Source: Serpentinimonas raichei
GTDB taxonomy: Bacteria > Pseudomonadota > Gammaproteobacteria > Burkholderiales > Burkholderiaceae_C
Direction of reading: 5' to 3'
NCBI RefSeq assembly: GCF_000828895.1
Contig: NZ_AP014568.1
Location: forward strand, 875,858-939,857
DNA: 64,000 bases
The first letter of the stretch is position 1. Every line of letters starts with the position of its first letter. The notes beneath the pieces are model-generated. The model worked only from the letters and a program-made list of their open reading frames with translations, was not told the origin of the DNA and did not search any database. Made by a program: the position numbers and the translations under genes. Shown piece after piece: positions 1 to 8,971 of this stretch.

Positions 1-2420
1 ACGGCGCTGGTGTCTTGCGTGAGTTGCAGGCGCGAATAGACCCCGGCCTCATCGAGCCAGCCTTCTTCGCCACAGTAGCTGCCCGCCAGCCCCTGCACCC
101 CGAGCAGCACCGGGCCGCCCACCACTTTGGGCTCGGCCTCTTTGGACGAGAGCAGGCGCGGGGCCACCAGGCCCACATCGCTTTGCTGGGCGATGGCGAC
201 AAGGCGCTCCAGCCAGCCGGGGTGCAGCGGTTCGGTGTCGTCGTCGCAGACCAGCACGAATTCGCCGCTGGCGCGCGCGATGCCGGCGTTGAGCGCGGCG
301 GCATGGTTGTACTCGCCCTCGGGCAGCAGCACGATATGCACCGGCACATTCAAGATGTCGGCGCTGGCTAGTCGCACTTCATCGGCGTACTGCGGCTGGC
401 ACACCAGTATGGCTTCGGCCAGCGGCATGTCGTTGAGCTTGGCGGCTGCGAGCAAGAGGCTGCGCAGATAACCGGTCTGCAAGCCCGTGGGCACCACCAG
501 CGAGACTTGGGCTGGCCCCTGCAAGCGGTGCGGCACCAGCCAAGTGCCCAAGCGCGGCAGCGGCTGCAAGCGATCGGCCAAGCCTTGCTGCTGCAGCACT
601 TGCAGCGCAAAGTCGAACTCTTGCGCCTCGGAGGCACTGGCCATGCCGCTGCCGCCATGCACCAGCACGGTGTCGATATGCCCGAGCACGGGCCGGCCAT
701 AGCGGGCCAGCAGCGCCAGTGCGGCGGCGTAGAGCTCGGCCCCCGGCAGCGGCTGGCCGAGTTGCTGCCAGAGCGCGCCCTGCACCGCCACGGCTGGGCC
801 GAGGTAGTTCATGCAGCGCAGCAGCTCGACGTTGGCATCGGGCTTGAAGAAGGGGTAGCGCTCCTCGGAGTCGCCTTGGTGCAGGTCTTCGTCGGCGTAG
901 ATCAGGCGCGCCTGTGGGAATTCGGCCACCGCCAAGCCCCACTCCATGAGGGCGCGTGGGGCCAGTGCAGTACCGCTGGCCAGCAGCAACACCCAGTCTG
1001 TGGGCAGTGCCAAGGTAGGCAGCGCTTGCCCCGCAGCCACCTGGTGCCAGACGATGCCGGGTGCATCGGCCAAGCCCTCGGGCGCGCTGGTGTCGGCCAC
1101 GATCTGCACCTGCACCGCCTGCCCCAGGCACTGGGCCAGGCTGTCGAGCGTGTCGGCCAGGGCTTCGAGCGTGGCACCGCGCTGGTCTATGACTGCGGTG
1201 AGTGGCTCGACTCGGCCGGCTGCGAGGTGCTCGGCGTAGATGTCGGCGTCGATCTCGCGCAGGCTGCTGCGCTGGCGCCACTGGGTGTATTGCGGGTGCA
1301 AGCGGCGCCAGAGCTGGCGGTCGGCGCGCGCGGCTTTGTCGGCGGCGTTGGTGTAAATGCCGGGCATCTGGTCCAGCGCAGCTTGCGGCCAGGCTTGCTC
1401 AAAGGGCAGGGCAGTGGCGGCTTGCTGGGTTTGCTCGATGAAGCTTTGCAGTTGCTCGATCCAAGGCGCAAAGAGTTGCTCGAATTCCTGCGCCGCCAGG
1501 TGTACGGTGTCGAGGGCGCGCTGCACTTCGGCGGGGTCTTCGCCCCAGGCGATGCCGCTGAGTTGGTCCAGCTCCAGAACCTTGTCAAATTTTTTCAGCA
1601 ACAAGGGGTTGGGCAGAAACACCACCGCACAGCCGCTCAAAACGGCCTCGCCCACTATGGCGGAATTCTCGTAGGTGTAAAGTATTTTGGCCTGCTTCAA
1701 AATTTGCAGGGTTTCGCGGTGCGTGGCCGGGGTTTTGCTGGAAATCTCGATCGCATCGGGGCCAAAATCGCGCAGCACCCCACCCATGCTGCTGTAGCGG
1801 TTGTGGTAGTAAGCAATTTTGCTGCGCTGCGCTTGGGGCAGGCAGCCGTGAACGATCTCGCTCAAGTCCTGTATGGGCGGCCGCAGCACGGGTGCGGTGG
1901 CATGAAAAGCCCGGTGAAAAGTGTAAACCAGTTCGGTGCTGCCAAAGTCTTTATCGCCACCCAGGTGCCCTGGTACATTCAGCACCAAGCGCACCGGCTG
2001 GCCGAGTTGCCAGGGTGTGCCTTTGACCACCTCGGGGTAAATGACGATGGGTTTTTTGCCGGCTTTGTAGTGCGACAGCTTGACCGCATCGCTCAGGGGC
2101 GGAGTCCAGAGCTCCGGGCCAAGTATGTGGCTGCTTACATACGCCTCGTGCCCCATTTGGTTGAGCAGGCTGCAAAGCTGGTGCAGCAAGCGCACACCGG
2201 CCGAGCGGTGGTCGTAGGCTGGGGCTACGATGTAGTAGGGCTGCCCGCCCTGCTGGTACACGCTCGAACACGGCTTGAGGCCAGCGGGAAGCAGGCGTTG
2301 AATATCCAATTCTTGACTCCAGAGTCGATCAAGCCACGCCAGTGGACCACAGCAGCAATGCGCAGGTTCCGATCTGAGCAGCGCAACACCGTGCCGCCGA
2401 ACCCACAACGCGGTTTGCAA
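1..2420 (-). CDS. Large glycosyltransferase next to flagellin, 3' end cut by the window edge
   Basis: About 806 codons are open on the minus strand with no stop before the left edge, so the C-terminus is missing. The upstream part looks like a GT4-type fold (PYYIVAPAYDHRSAGVRLL near residues 55-75). The downstream part is a family 2 (GT-A) transferase with NAGIARASGEFVLVCDDDTE, whose CDDDTE is the nucleotide-sugar/metal DXD region. Long products of this kind encoded beside flagellin commonly glycosylate flagellin; that role is inferred from position only. The start is not settled: no ATG occurs in frame near the 5' end, and the reading frame is open back into the flagellin stop at 2429-2431. 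TTG codons at 2420 and 2408 are the best candidates. Expression is probably by read-through from the flagellin gene 9 bp upstream. Confidence 0.8.
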   Translation of the reverse strand, partial: MQTALWVRRHGVALLRSEPAHCCCGPLAWLDRLWSQELDIQRLLPAGLKPCSSVYQQGGQPYYIVAPAYDHRSAGVRLLHQLCSLLNQMGHEAYVSSHILGPELWTPPLSDAVKLSHYKAGKKPIVIYPEVVKGTPWQLGQPVRLVLNVPGHLGGDKDFGSTELVYTFHRAFHATAPVLRPPIQDLSEIVHGCLPQAQRSKIAYYHNRYSSMGGVLRDFGPDAIEISSKTPATHRETLQILKQAKILYTYENSAIVGEAVLSGCAVVFLPNPLLLKKFDKVLELDQLSGIAWGEDPAEVQRALDTVHLAAQEFEQLFAPWIEQLQSFIEQTQQAATALPFEQAWPQAALDQMPGIYTNAADKAARADRQLWRRLHPQYTQWRQRSSLREIDADIYAEHLAAGRVEPLTAVIDQRGATLEALADTLDSLAQCLGQAVQVQIVADTSAPEGLADAPGIVWHQVAAGQALPTLALPTDWVLLLASGTALAPRALMEWGLAVAEFPQARLIYADEDLHQGDSEERYPFFKPDANVELLRCMNYLGPAVAVQGALWQQLGQPLPGAELYAAALALLARYGRPVLGHIDTVLVHGGSGMASASEAQEFDFALQVLQQQGLADRLQPLPRLGTWLVPHRLQGPAQVSLVVPTGLQTGYLRSLLLAAAKLNDMPLAEAILVCQPQYADEVRLASADILNVPVHIVLLPEGEYNHAAALNAGIARASGEFVLVCDDDTEPLHPGWLERLVAIAQQSDVGLVAPRLLSSKEAEPKVVGGPVLLGVQGLAGSYCGEEGWLDEAGVYSRLQLTQDTSA

Positions 2421-2428
2421 GCGGTAGT

Positions 2429-3292
2429 TTAACCCTGCAACAGCCGCAACACGCCCTGCGGAATCTGGTTGGCCTGCGCGATCATGGCGGTGCCAGCCTG
2501 CTGCAGGATCTGGGCGCGGCTCAGGCTGGCGGTTTCGGCGGCAAAGTCGGCGTCCATGATGCGCCCGCGGGCGGCCGACTGGTTTTCTACCGAGGTGCGC
2601 AGGAAGTTGATGGTGTTCTCGAAGCGGCTCTGCACCGCACCCAGGGTGGCGCGGGTGGAGTTGACGGTGGCCAAGGCGGTGTCGAGTGCCACCAGCACGG
2701 CCGAGTTGGCGGCGTTCACGGTGGTGTTGAGGCCGGAGGCGCTGCCACCAGCTTGCGTCACACCCGACATGCCGCCGGCGGCGGCGTTGATGTTCATGGC
2801 AGCGCCGGCGATGGTGATGGTCTGGCCGCTGTTGGCCCCGACCTGGAAGTTAAAGTCGGTGGTGGTGGTAAAGAGATTGGTGCCGTTGAACTGCACCGCG
2901 CCGATGGTGCGGTTGACTTCGTCGCGCAACTGGGTGAATTCTTGGTTCAGGGCAGCGATGTCGCCCACTGCACCCGTGGTGTTGGTCGAGTTGATCGACT
3001 GCACGGCGAGCTCGCGCATGCGCTGCATCAGGTCGGTCATTACGGCCAAGCCGCCTTCAGCCACTTGAGCCAACGAGATGCCGTCGTTGGCGTTGCGGAT
3101 GGCCACATTCATGCCGCGCACTTGGGTGTTCATGCGCTCGGCAATCGCCAAGCCGGCGGCGTCGTCTTTGGCGCTGTTGACGCGCAGGCCCGAGGAGAGG
3201 CGCTGCAAGGTAACGGCCATCTGCCCTTGGGTTTGGGCCGTGTTGCGCTGCGCGTTGAGCGACATCACGTTGGTGTTGATGGTCAGGGCCAT
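2429..3292 (-). CDS. fliC: Flagellin (copy 1)
   Basis: 287-residue flagellin, the extracellular filament subunit exported by the flagellar type III system. The N-terminal D0/D1 helices (LTINTNVMSLNAQRN, LSSGLRVNSAKDDAAGLAIA) and the C-terminal D1/D0 helices (SRAQILQQAGTAMIAQANQ, ending VLRLLQG) are intact. The central variable domain is short and rich in T, G and A, giving a compact flagellin. The start is ATG at 3292, with a good ribosome site (AAGGAG) seven bases upstream. It is nearly identical to copy 2 at 5126-5977; differences cluster in a small indel around residues 106-113. No convincing sigma-28 promoter was found between it and fliD, unlike copy 2. A terminator precedes it, so it should need its own promoter. 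Confidence 0.96.
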   Translation of the reverse strand: MALTINTNVMSLNAQRNTAQTQGQMAVTLQRLSSGLRVNSAKDDAAGLAIAERMNTQVRGMNVAIRNANDGISLAQVAEGGLAVMTDLMQRMRELAVQSINSTNTTGAVGDIAALNQEFTQLRDEVNRTIGAVQFNGTNLFTTTTDFNFQVGANSGQTITIAGAAMNINAAAGGMSGVTQAGGSASGLNTTVNAANSAVLVALDTALATVNSTRATLGAVQSRFENTINFLRTSVENQSAARGRIMDADFAAETASLSRAQILQQAGTAMIAQANQIPQGVLRLLQG

Positions 3293-3410
3293 GGTGCAAT
3301 CTCCTTGAAGGATCGGTAGTTCAGATCAAATCACTCGGTTTGCGTTGTGGTCGCCAAGTTTGACCTGATGAACCGGGTGTTGGGGAGATTGTGAGATGGG
3401 TGCTGCAAGG

Positions 3411-3437
3411 ACAAAGCCCCGATAAACGGGGCTTTGT
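3411..3437 (-). terminator. Terminator hairpin after fliD
   Basis: Perfect 11-bp inverted repeat ACAAAGCCCCG / CGGGGCTTTGT with a 5-nt loop, lying 41 bp past the fliD stop and 119 bp ahead of flagellin copy 1. It has no long U-tract, so it is probably a moderate terminator separating the two transcripts. Confidence 0.65.
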
Positions 3438-3477
3438 GGGGGCATTAGCGGCCTTGACAGGCTTAAAGGAAGCGGGT

Positions 3478-4929
3478 CTAGTTGTTGCTGCGGTTCCACT
3501 GCGCCAGTTGCTGCGTCACGAAGCTGCCCAAGCCGTTTATGGCCCCCAGATTGGCATCTAGCCGGCTGTATTGGGCCAGCAGGCTGGCTTGGGTGCGCAC
3601 CAGCCGGTCTTCGAGCCGCTCGATGCGGTCGTTCTTGCGCTCGATGCTGGCTTGGATGGCGCTGTTGCGGCCGTTCACCGAGCCCTCGGTGCCGTTGGCG
3701 GCCAAGGCAAAGTCGCGCAAGCGCCGTGCGATGCCCACGTCGGCCCCGGCGCTGCCGGTGTGGGAGAGCAGGCGGCGCATGCCCTCTTGGTTGGCCATGG
3801 CGGCATCGAGCCGGGTGTTGTTGACGCCCAGTGAGCCGTCGCGCTGCACTTGCAGGCCCATGTCACTCAAGCGGCCCAAGGGCGAGCCGCTCGGGCCATC
3901 GCTCATCACCAACTGGCGCAGCGCCGTTTGCAGCCGCCGGGCGGTGCCGTCGGCCTGCAGCGGGCCGTCGGCGTTGCCGGCAGGGTCGGCGCGGGTGAGT
4001 TCCGACAAGGTGGCGTTGATGCGGTTGTAGGCAACCCGGAAGGCTTCGATGGCCTCGCGCACCACGGTGTTGTTTTGTTGCACCGACACCTGCACCGCCG
4101 TGGCTGGGCTGCCGGGCAGGGTGGCGGTGGTGCTTTGTTGCAAATTGAGTGTGAGGCCCGGCACCACGTTGGCCACGGTGTTGGTGGGCGATGTAAGGGC
4201 CACGCCATCGACGCTGAACTGCGCGTCCAGCGCGTCTTGGGTGCGCCCCATGCCGACCAAGGCGGTGCCGTTGTGGAAGTGGTTCAGGCTGCCCAAGGCG
4301 CTGGTGGAATCGGTGATGGGGGCACCGCCGCCGTCGAGCGCGCGCACCTCAAAGCCCGCCGCCGCGCCGGTGTTGCTGCCGCGCAACATAAGCTGCTCCT
4401 GCCCGCCGCTGCGCAGCACCAGCGCCGACACGCCGGCGTTGCTCTCGTTGATACGCGCCGCCAGCGTGCTCAAGGTGTCGTTTGCTTGCACTGCGACCGA
4501 AACCGGGGTGCCGCCGCCAAAGCTGTTGCCGCTCCAGGTGCCGACGCGAAACTCCAGCGTGCCTGCCGCCCCGATGGGGGCATCGACCGCGCGCCCGGTC
4601 GAAGCCGCCCCTTGCGACTGCGCCAGCCGTGCGATCTGCACCGAAAAGTTGCTGGTCAAGGCCGAACTGCCGGCGCTGCCTGTGAGGGCGGTGCTGTTGC
4701 TGGAGCTGAAGTTGCGGCTGCCCCACAGGCTGGGGTCGAGCAGGCGCGCGGCGGCGTCTTGCAGGCCGGCCAAGTCGGAGCGCACACGCGCAAAGGCCGA
4801 GAGCTGGGTGCGCAGGCTGCCGGCTTGGGATTCGAGTTGCTGGATCGGGCGCCGCTCAATGGCCACCAACTGGCGCACGATGGCGTTGACGTCGAGTCCG
4901 CTGCCGATGCCGGGTGATGAAATAGCCAT
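3478..4929 (-). CDS. fliD: Flagellar filament cap protein FliD (HAP2)
   Basis: 483 residues, normal for FliD. The N-terminal domain begins with the typical ISSPGIGSGLDVNAIVRQLV, followed by heptad-like helices. The middle carries the FliD/HAP2 N and C domains, and the C-terminus has the usual coiled-coil (IERKNDRIERLEDRLVRTQ) before a final helix ending WNRSNN. FliD forms the cap at the filament tip that folds incoming flagellin. The start is ATG 4929 with GCAGGAG just upstream. The gene sits between the two flagellin copies in the same orientation, rather than upstream of fliS/fliT; no fliS is seen in the window. Confidence 0.95.
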   Translation of the reverse strand: MAISSPGIGSGLDVNAIVRQLVAIERRPIQQLESQAGSLRTQLSAFARVRSDLAGLQDAAARLLDPSLWGSRNFSSSNSTALTGSAGSSALTSNFSVQIARLAQSQGAASTGRAVDAPIGAAGTLEFRVGTWSGNSFGGGTPVSVAVQANDTLSTLAARINESNAGVSALVLRSGGQEQLMLRGSNTGAAAGFEVRALDGGGAPITDSTSALGSLNHFHNGTALVGMGRTQDALDAQFSVDGVALTSPTNTVANVVPGLTLNLQQSTTATLPGSPATAVQVSVQQNNTVVREAIEAFRVAYNRINATLSELTRADPAGNADGPLQADGTARRLQTALRQLVMSDGPSGSPLGRLSDMGLQVQRDGSLGVNNTRLDAAMANQEGMRRLLSHTGSAGADVGIARRLRDFALAANGTEGSVNGRNSAIQASIERKNDRIERLEDRLVRTQASLLAQYSRLDANLGAINGLGSFVTQQLAQWNRSNN

Positions 4930-5060
4930 GATGCACTCCTGCGGTAAAAAGCGGATGCGCTGCCTGCGCGCTGCCAGTAAACCTTTTGTACTCTAGCAGC
5001 AACGGCGGTTTTTTGAAAGGCGGAAAAGCCAGAAAAACCCAAGCAGGCCCGAAACCACAA

Positions 5061-5092
5061 CGGCCGACCTTGGCAAAAACCAAGATCGGCCG
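5061..5092 (-). terminator. Terminator-like hairpin after flagellin copy 2
   Basis: 13-bp stem CGGCCGACCTTGG / CCAAGATCGGCCG with one wobble position and a 6-nt loop, located 34 bp past the flagellin stop and 132 bp before fliD. Loop and flanks are A/T rich, but no long U-run follows. It would insulate the very strong flagellin transcript from fliD. Confidence 0.6.
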
Positions 5093-5125
5093 ATAGGGAG
5101 CGCCGCTTGGGTCGCCCCTTTCAGA

Positions 5126-5977
5126 TCAGCGCAGCAGCGCCAGCACGCCTTGGGGCAACTGGTTGGCTTGCGCGATCATGGCGGTGCCAGCCTGTTGCAG
5201 GATTTGGCTGCGGCTTAGGTTGGCGGTTTCGGCAGCAAAGTCGGCGTCCATGATGCGCCCGCGGGCGGCGGACTGGTTTTCTACCGAGGTGCGCAAGAAG
5301 TTGACGGTGTTCTCGAAGCGGCTCTGCACCGCACCCAGGGTGGCGCGGGTGGAGTTGACGGTGGCCAAGGCGGTGTCGAGTGCCACCAGCACGGCCGAGT
5401 TGGCGGCGTTCACGGTGGTGTTGAGGCCGGAGGCGCCGCCACCAGCTTGCGTCACACCCGACATGCCGCCGACGGCGGCGTTGATGTTCATGGCAGCGCC
5501 GGCGATGGTGATGGTCTGGGCGCTGTTGGCCCCGACCTGGAAGTTGAAGTCGTTGGTGGTGGTAAAGAGATTGGTGCCGTTGAACTGCACCGCGCCGATG
5601 GTGCGGTTGACTTCGTCGCGCAACTGGGTGAATTCTTGGTTCAGGGCCGCGATGTCGGCCGGGGTGTTGGTCGAGTTGATCGACTGCACCGCCAGCTCGC
5701 GCATGCGCTGCATCATATCGCTCATCACCGACAGGCCGCCTTCGGCGGTCTGCGCCAAGGAGATGCCGTCGTTGGCGTTGCGGATGGCCACATTCATCCC
5801 GCGCACTTGGGTGTTCATGCGCTCGGCGATGGCCAAGCCGGCGGCGTCGTCTTTGGCGCTGTTGACGCGCAGGCCCGAAGACAGGCGCTGCAGCGAGACA
5901 GCCAGCGAGCTCTGGGTGGCGGCTGCGTTGCGCTGCGCGGTGAGCGAATTGACGTTGGTGTTGATCGACATGACCAT
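5126..5977 (-). CDS. fliC: Flagellin (copy 2)
   Basis: 283-residue flagellin, second filament subunit gene. Its conserved terminal domains are almost identical at DNA level to copy 1 (2429-3292); the C-terminus ends VLALLR rather than VLRLLQG, and the segment near residue 105 reads NSTNTPADIAALNQ, four residues shorter than in copy 1. The start was chosen at ATG 5977 because AAGGAG lies seven bases upstream; ATG 5971 (MSINTNVNSL) is the alternative that matches most flagellins. A sigma-28 promoter about 113 bp upstream makes this the likely main, late-class filament gene. Confidence 0.95.
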   Translation of the reverse strand: MVMSINTNVNSLTAQRNAAATQSSLAVSLQRLSSGLRVNSAKDDAAGLAIAERMNTQVRGMNVAIRNANDGISLAQTAEGGLSVMSDMMQRMRELAVQSINSTNTPADIAALNQEFTQLRDEVNRTIGAVQFNGTNLFTTTNDFNFQVGANSAQTITIAGAAMNINAAVGGMSGVTQAGGGASGLNTTVNAANSAVLVALDTALATVNSTRATLGAVQSRFENTVNFLRTSVENQSAARGRIMDADFAAETANLSRSQILQQAGTAMIAQANQLPQGVLALLR

Positions 5978-6089
5978 GATGAGGCTCCTTTGAAGCAAAC
6001 AAGTGCAAACAGCGCCGGCTTGGGCCGGGGGTCAAAACCAACCCCATGCTGGTTTGACGACGAACCCTTGTGCAAGTCCGTTATGTAGG

Positions 6090-6116
6090 TTTTCGGTTGT
6101 GCCCAGCAAAACTTTA
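6090..6116 (-). promoter_or_regulatory. Sigma-28 (FliA) promoter of flagellin copy 2
   Basis: On the minus strand TAAAGTTT, then exactly 11 bases, then ACCGAAAA. The FliA consensus is TAAAGTTT-N11-GCCGATAA, so the -35 is perfect and the -10 differs at two positions. It lies 113 bp upstream of the flagellin ATG at 5977, giving a roughly 100-nt leader. Confidence 0.85.
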
Positions 6117-6172
6117 GCCCGGCTTGGAGCGAATTTTGGATAAATGCCCGGCGAGGCTGGCATGATCGGGCC

Positions 6173-6904
6173 ATGGACAGCTTGCGTGTGGCGACTTACA
6201 ACATTCACAAAGGCGTGCAGGGCTTGGGGCCGGCGCGCCGGCTTGAAATCCACAACCTTGGGCATGCGGTGGAGCAGTTCGACGCCGACATCGTTTGCCT
6301 GCAAGAGGTGCGCGGCGTGAATCGCAAGATGCAGCGCGTGTTTTCCCATTGGCCCACGGGTGGGCAAGCCAATTTTCTGGCCCCCGAGGGCTACGAGGCG
6401 GTGTACCGCAGCAACGTGGTGACGCGCCACGGCGAGCACGGCAACGCCTTGCTCAGCCGCTGGCCGGTGCTCGAGCACCGCCACCACGACGTGACCGACC
6501 ACCGCTTCGAGCGCCGTGGTCTGCTGCATGCCACGGTGCAGGTGCAGCAGCGCACGGTGCACGTGGTGGTGCTGCACCTGAGCCTGATCCACGCCAGCCG
6601 CGCGCGCCAGGTGCAGGCGCTGGGGCGCTTCTTGCAGGCCCATGTGCCCGAGACCGAGCCGCTGGTGGTGGCGGGCGATTTCAACGACTGGGGGGTGCAG
6701 TTGCACCGGCCCATGAGCGAGTTCGGCCTGCGCACCTTTGAGGACCTGCGGCTGCCCACCTTCCCCTCGCGCTTGCCGCTGCTGCACCTGGACCGCGTGT
6801 ATGTGCGCGGCATGCAGCTGCTGCACGCACACGTGCCGCATGGCCTTGCGTGGCGGCGCATGTCGGACCACCTGCCGCTGATCGCGCACCTGGGGTGGAT
6901 TTGA
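6173..6904 (+). CDS. Endonuclease/exonuclease/phosphatase family protein
   Basis: 243 residues of the EEP (DNase I-like) fold. Visible motifs in order: RVATYNIHKGVQ (catalytic Asn near residue 9), IVCLQEVRG (metal-binding Glu), a central H-containing strand, VVAGDFNDWG (catalytic Asp/Asn) and the closing MSDHLPLIAHL (SDH catalytic His). No signal peptide is evident. The natural substrate of this subgroup is unknown; members act on phosphodiesters or phosphomonoesters such as DNA, inositol phosphates or lipid head groups. Its stop overlaps the start region of the phospholipase D-type gene downstream, a pairing that suggests a role in phospholipid metabolism; that link is inference. Confidence 0.9.
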   Translation: MDSLRVATYNIHKGVQGLGPARRLEIHNLGHAVEQFDADIVCLQEVRGVNRKMQRVFSHWPTGGQANFLAPEGYEAVYRSNVVTRHGEHGNALLSRWPVLEHRHHDVTDHRFERRGLLHATVQVQQRTVHVVVLHLSLIHASRARQVQALGRFLQAHVPETEPLVVAGDFNDWGVQLHRPMSEFGLRTFEDLRLPTFPSRLPLLHLDRVYVRGMQLLHAHVPHGLAWRRMSDHLPLIAHLGWI

Positions 6905-8136
6905 AACGGGCGCTGCAACCCGGCCACCGCCTGCGCCTGCTCGAAGGCGGGGCGGCGCTGTTTGCGGCCATGGTGCAGGCCATAGACCGCGCGCAGCACC
7001 TGGTGCACGTAGAAACCTATATTTTCGAGTTTGCCCACGACGCGCTGCAAGTGGCCGAGGCGCTTGAGCGAGCGGCCCAACGCGGGGTGCAGGTGCGGCT
7101 GGTGCTGGATGCCTTTGGGGTTCCAGACGTGCCGCCCGATTGGCGCGCCCGCTTTGCTGCCGCCGGGGTGCAGTGGCGCTTTTACCGGCCGCTGGGCCGG
7201 GTCGGGCTGCTGCTGCCGCGCAACTGGCGCCGCCTGCACCGCAAGTTGTGCGTGATCGATGGGCTGCTGGGCTTTTGCGGTGGCATCAACCTGATCGACG
7301 ACCGCGACGACGTGTTGCTCGGGCGCTTGGCGGCCCCGCGTCTGGATTACGCGCTGCAAGTGAGCGGGCCGCTGGTGCTCGAGATGCTCGAAGCCATGGA
7401 GCAGCTCTGGTGGCGCATGCTGGCGCTGCGGTCGGCGCGCCAGCGCGAATTTCGCGCCGCTTGGGCAGCGCTGCGCGCCGGTCTGCCACACCCCGAGCCG
7501 TGGCCGTGGTGGGAGCATGCCGTGCACCCGGGTCGGCCGCAATTGGAGCAGTCGGTGGCGGGTGCGCCAGCCGTGTTTTTGTTGCGCGACAACCTGCGCC
7601 ACCGGCACGAGATCGAGCGCGCCTACTTGGCCGCGATCGAACAGGCGCGCACCGAAATCGTGCTCGCCAACGCCTATTTCATCCCCGGGCGGCGCCTGCG
7701 CAGCGCGCTGGTGCGGGCGGCGCAGCGCGGGGTGCGGGTGCGGCTGTTGCTGCACGGCAAGTATGAGCGGTTTTTGCAATACCACGCCGCGCGCCCGGTG
7801 TATCACCAGTTGCTGGCCGCCGGGGTGCAAATCCACGAATACGCCCCCAGCTCGCTGCACGCCAAGGTGGCGGTGGTCGACGGGCGCTGGGCCACGGTGG
7901 GCTCGTGCAACCTCGACCCAGTCAGTCTGCTGCTCACCCGCGAGGCCAACGTGGTGACGACCGACCCCGCCTTTGCGCGCCTGCTGCGCAACCGCCTAGA
8001 CGAACTGCTGGGCAGTGCCGGTGAGCGCGTGGATGCCAAGCGACTCGCCAGCCGACCCTGGCACCAGCGCCTGCTGGATCGGCTGGCCTTTGGCATCATG
8101 CGTGCGATGCTCTACTTGGGTGGCTACCGCTACTGA
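6901..8136 (+). CDS. clsB: Cardiolipin synthase-like phospholipase D protein
   Basis: About 411 residues with two HKD motifs: HRKLCVIDGLLGFCGGINL in the N-terminal half and HAKVAVVDGRWATVGSCNLD in the C-terminal half. This is the two-catalytic-site arrangement of ClsB, which condenses phosphatidylglycerol with another phospholipid to make cardiolipin. The ClsB-like N-terminus (PGHRLRLLEGGAALFAAM) starts directly after TTG 6901, which overlaps the upstream stop as TTGA and follows a GGGGTGG stretch. A GTG at 6850 would add 17 residues lying entirely over the previous gene. I prefer TTG, implying translational coupling, but the start is not certain. No membrane span is apparent; association with the inner membrane is expected. 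Confidence 0.88.
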   Translation: MKRALQPGHRLRLLEGGAALFAAMVQAIDRAQHLVHVETYIFEFAHDALQVAEALERAAQRGVQVRLVLDAFGVPDVPPDWRARFAAAGVQWRFYRPLGRVGLLLPRNWRRLHRKLCVIDGLLGFCGGINLIDDRDDVLLGRLAAPRLDYALQVSGPLVLEMLEAMEQLWWRMLALRSARQREFRAAWAALRAGLPHPEPWPWWEHAVHPGRPQLEQSVAGAPAVFLLRDNLRHRHEIERAYLAAIEQARTEIVLANAYFIPGRRLRSALVRAAQRGVRVRLLLHGKYERFLQYHAARPVYHQLLAAGVQIHEYAPSSLHAKVAVVDGRWATVGSCNLDPVSLLLTREANVVTTDPAFARLLRNRLDELLGSAGERVDAKRLASRPWHQRLLDRLAFGIMRAMLYLGGYRY

Positions 8137-8245
8137 AATCGCCCCTGGGCGCTTGGCACAGGGCCGCACATAGCCCCAGCCCACGTGGGGCCGCCCACAG
8201 CCTGCGCGGCGCTGACGCCGCGCCGATGGTGATAGGATGCCTCCC

Positions 8246-8971
8246 ATGTTGATGCCAGCCCCCCACCTCGAGGCCGACCACGCCGCTCATGAAGGCGTGC
8301 CCATGTCGGTCGTCATACGCCAGCGCCTGCAGGCGGCCCGCAAGCGCTTTCATGCCAACGACAACATCGCCGACTTCGTGCAACCCGGTGAACTCGAAGC
8401 CCTGCTCGACGAAGTGACCGGTAAAATGCAGGGTGTGCTCGACAGCCTCGTGATCGACACCGTGCACGACCACAACACCGACCAAACGGCGCGCCGGGTG
8501 GCCAAAATGTACCTCAAAGAGGTGTTTGCGGGCCGCTACGTGAAAGCCCCGGCGATCACCGAGTTTCCCAATGCCGAGCACCTCAACGAGCTGATGATCG
8601 TGGGCCCCATCACGGTGCGCAGCGCGTGCAGCCACCACCTGTGCCCGGTGATCGGCCAAATCTGGATCGGGGTCTTGCCCAACGAGCACACCAACGTGAT
8701 TGGCCTGTCCAAATACGCCCGCTTGGCCGAATGGGTGATGGGGCGGCCGCAGATCCAGGAAGAGGCGGTGGTGCAACTGGCCGACCTGATCCAAGAAAAA
8801 ACCCAGCCCGACGGCTTGGCGCTGGTGATGGAAGCCAGCCACTACTGCATGGCTTGGCGTGGCGTCAAAGACATGGACAGCCGCATGATCAACTCAGTCA
8901 TGCGTGGCGTTTTTCTCAAAGACAGCAACTTGCGTCGCGAGTTTTTGTCGCTCATTTCAAGGGGCAAATAA
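8246..8971 (+). CDS. folE: GTP cyclohydrolase I
   Basis: 241 residues; converts GTP to 7,8-dihydroneopterin triphosphate, the first step of tetrahydrofolate synthesis. The family signature is clear: AITEFPNAEHLNELMIVGP, then the zinc and active-site region RSACSHHLCPVIGQIWIGVL, then IGLSKYARLAEW, and the late zinc cysteine in ASHYCMAWRG. ATG 8246 was chosen because AGGA sits nine bases upstream; ATG 8237 and ATG 8303 are in frame alternatives. The N-terminal 25 residues are weakly conserved. Its stop codon abuts the ATG of the BLUF gene with no spacer. Confidence 0.95.
   Translation: MLMPAPHLEADHAAHEGVPMSVVIRQRLQAARKRFHANDNIADFVQPGELEALLDEVTGKMQGVLDSLVIDTVHDHNTDQTARRVAKMYLKEVFAGRYVKAPAITEFPNAEHLNELMIVGPITVRSACSHHLCPVIGQIWIGVLPNEHTNVIGLSKYARLAEWVMGRPQIQEEAVVQLADLIQEKTQPDGLALVMEASHYCMAWRGVKDMDSRMINSVMRGVFLKDSNLRREFLSLISRGK

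Noticed and set aside
507..2432. Long open frame (641 codons) on the plus strand
   Set aside because: It is antisense to the glycosyltransferase, has H/Q/G-rich noise composition and no family resemblance; GC-rich codon bias opens the opposite frame.
3293..3400. Sigma-28 promoter before flagellin copy 1
   Set aside because: TCAAACTT and ACCGAGTG occur, but no pair has the 11-bp spacing.
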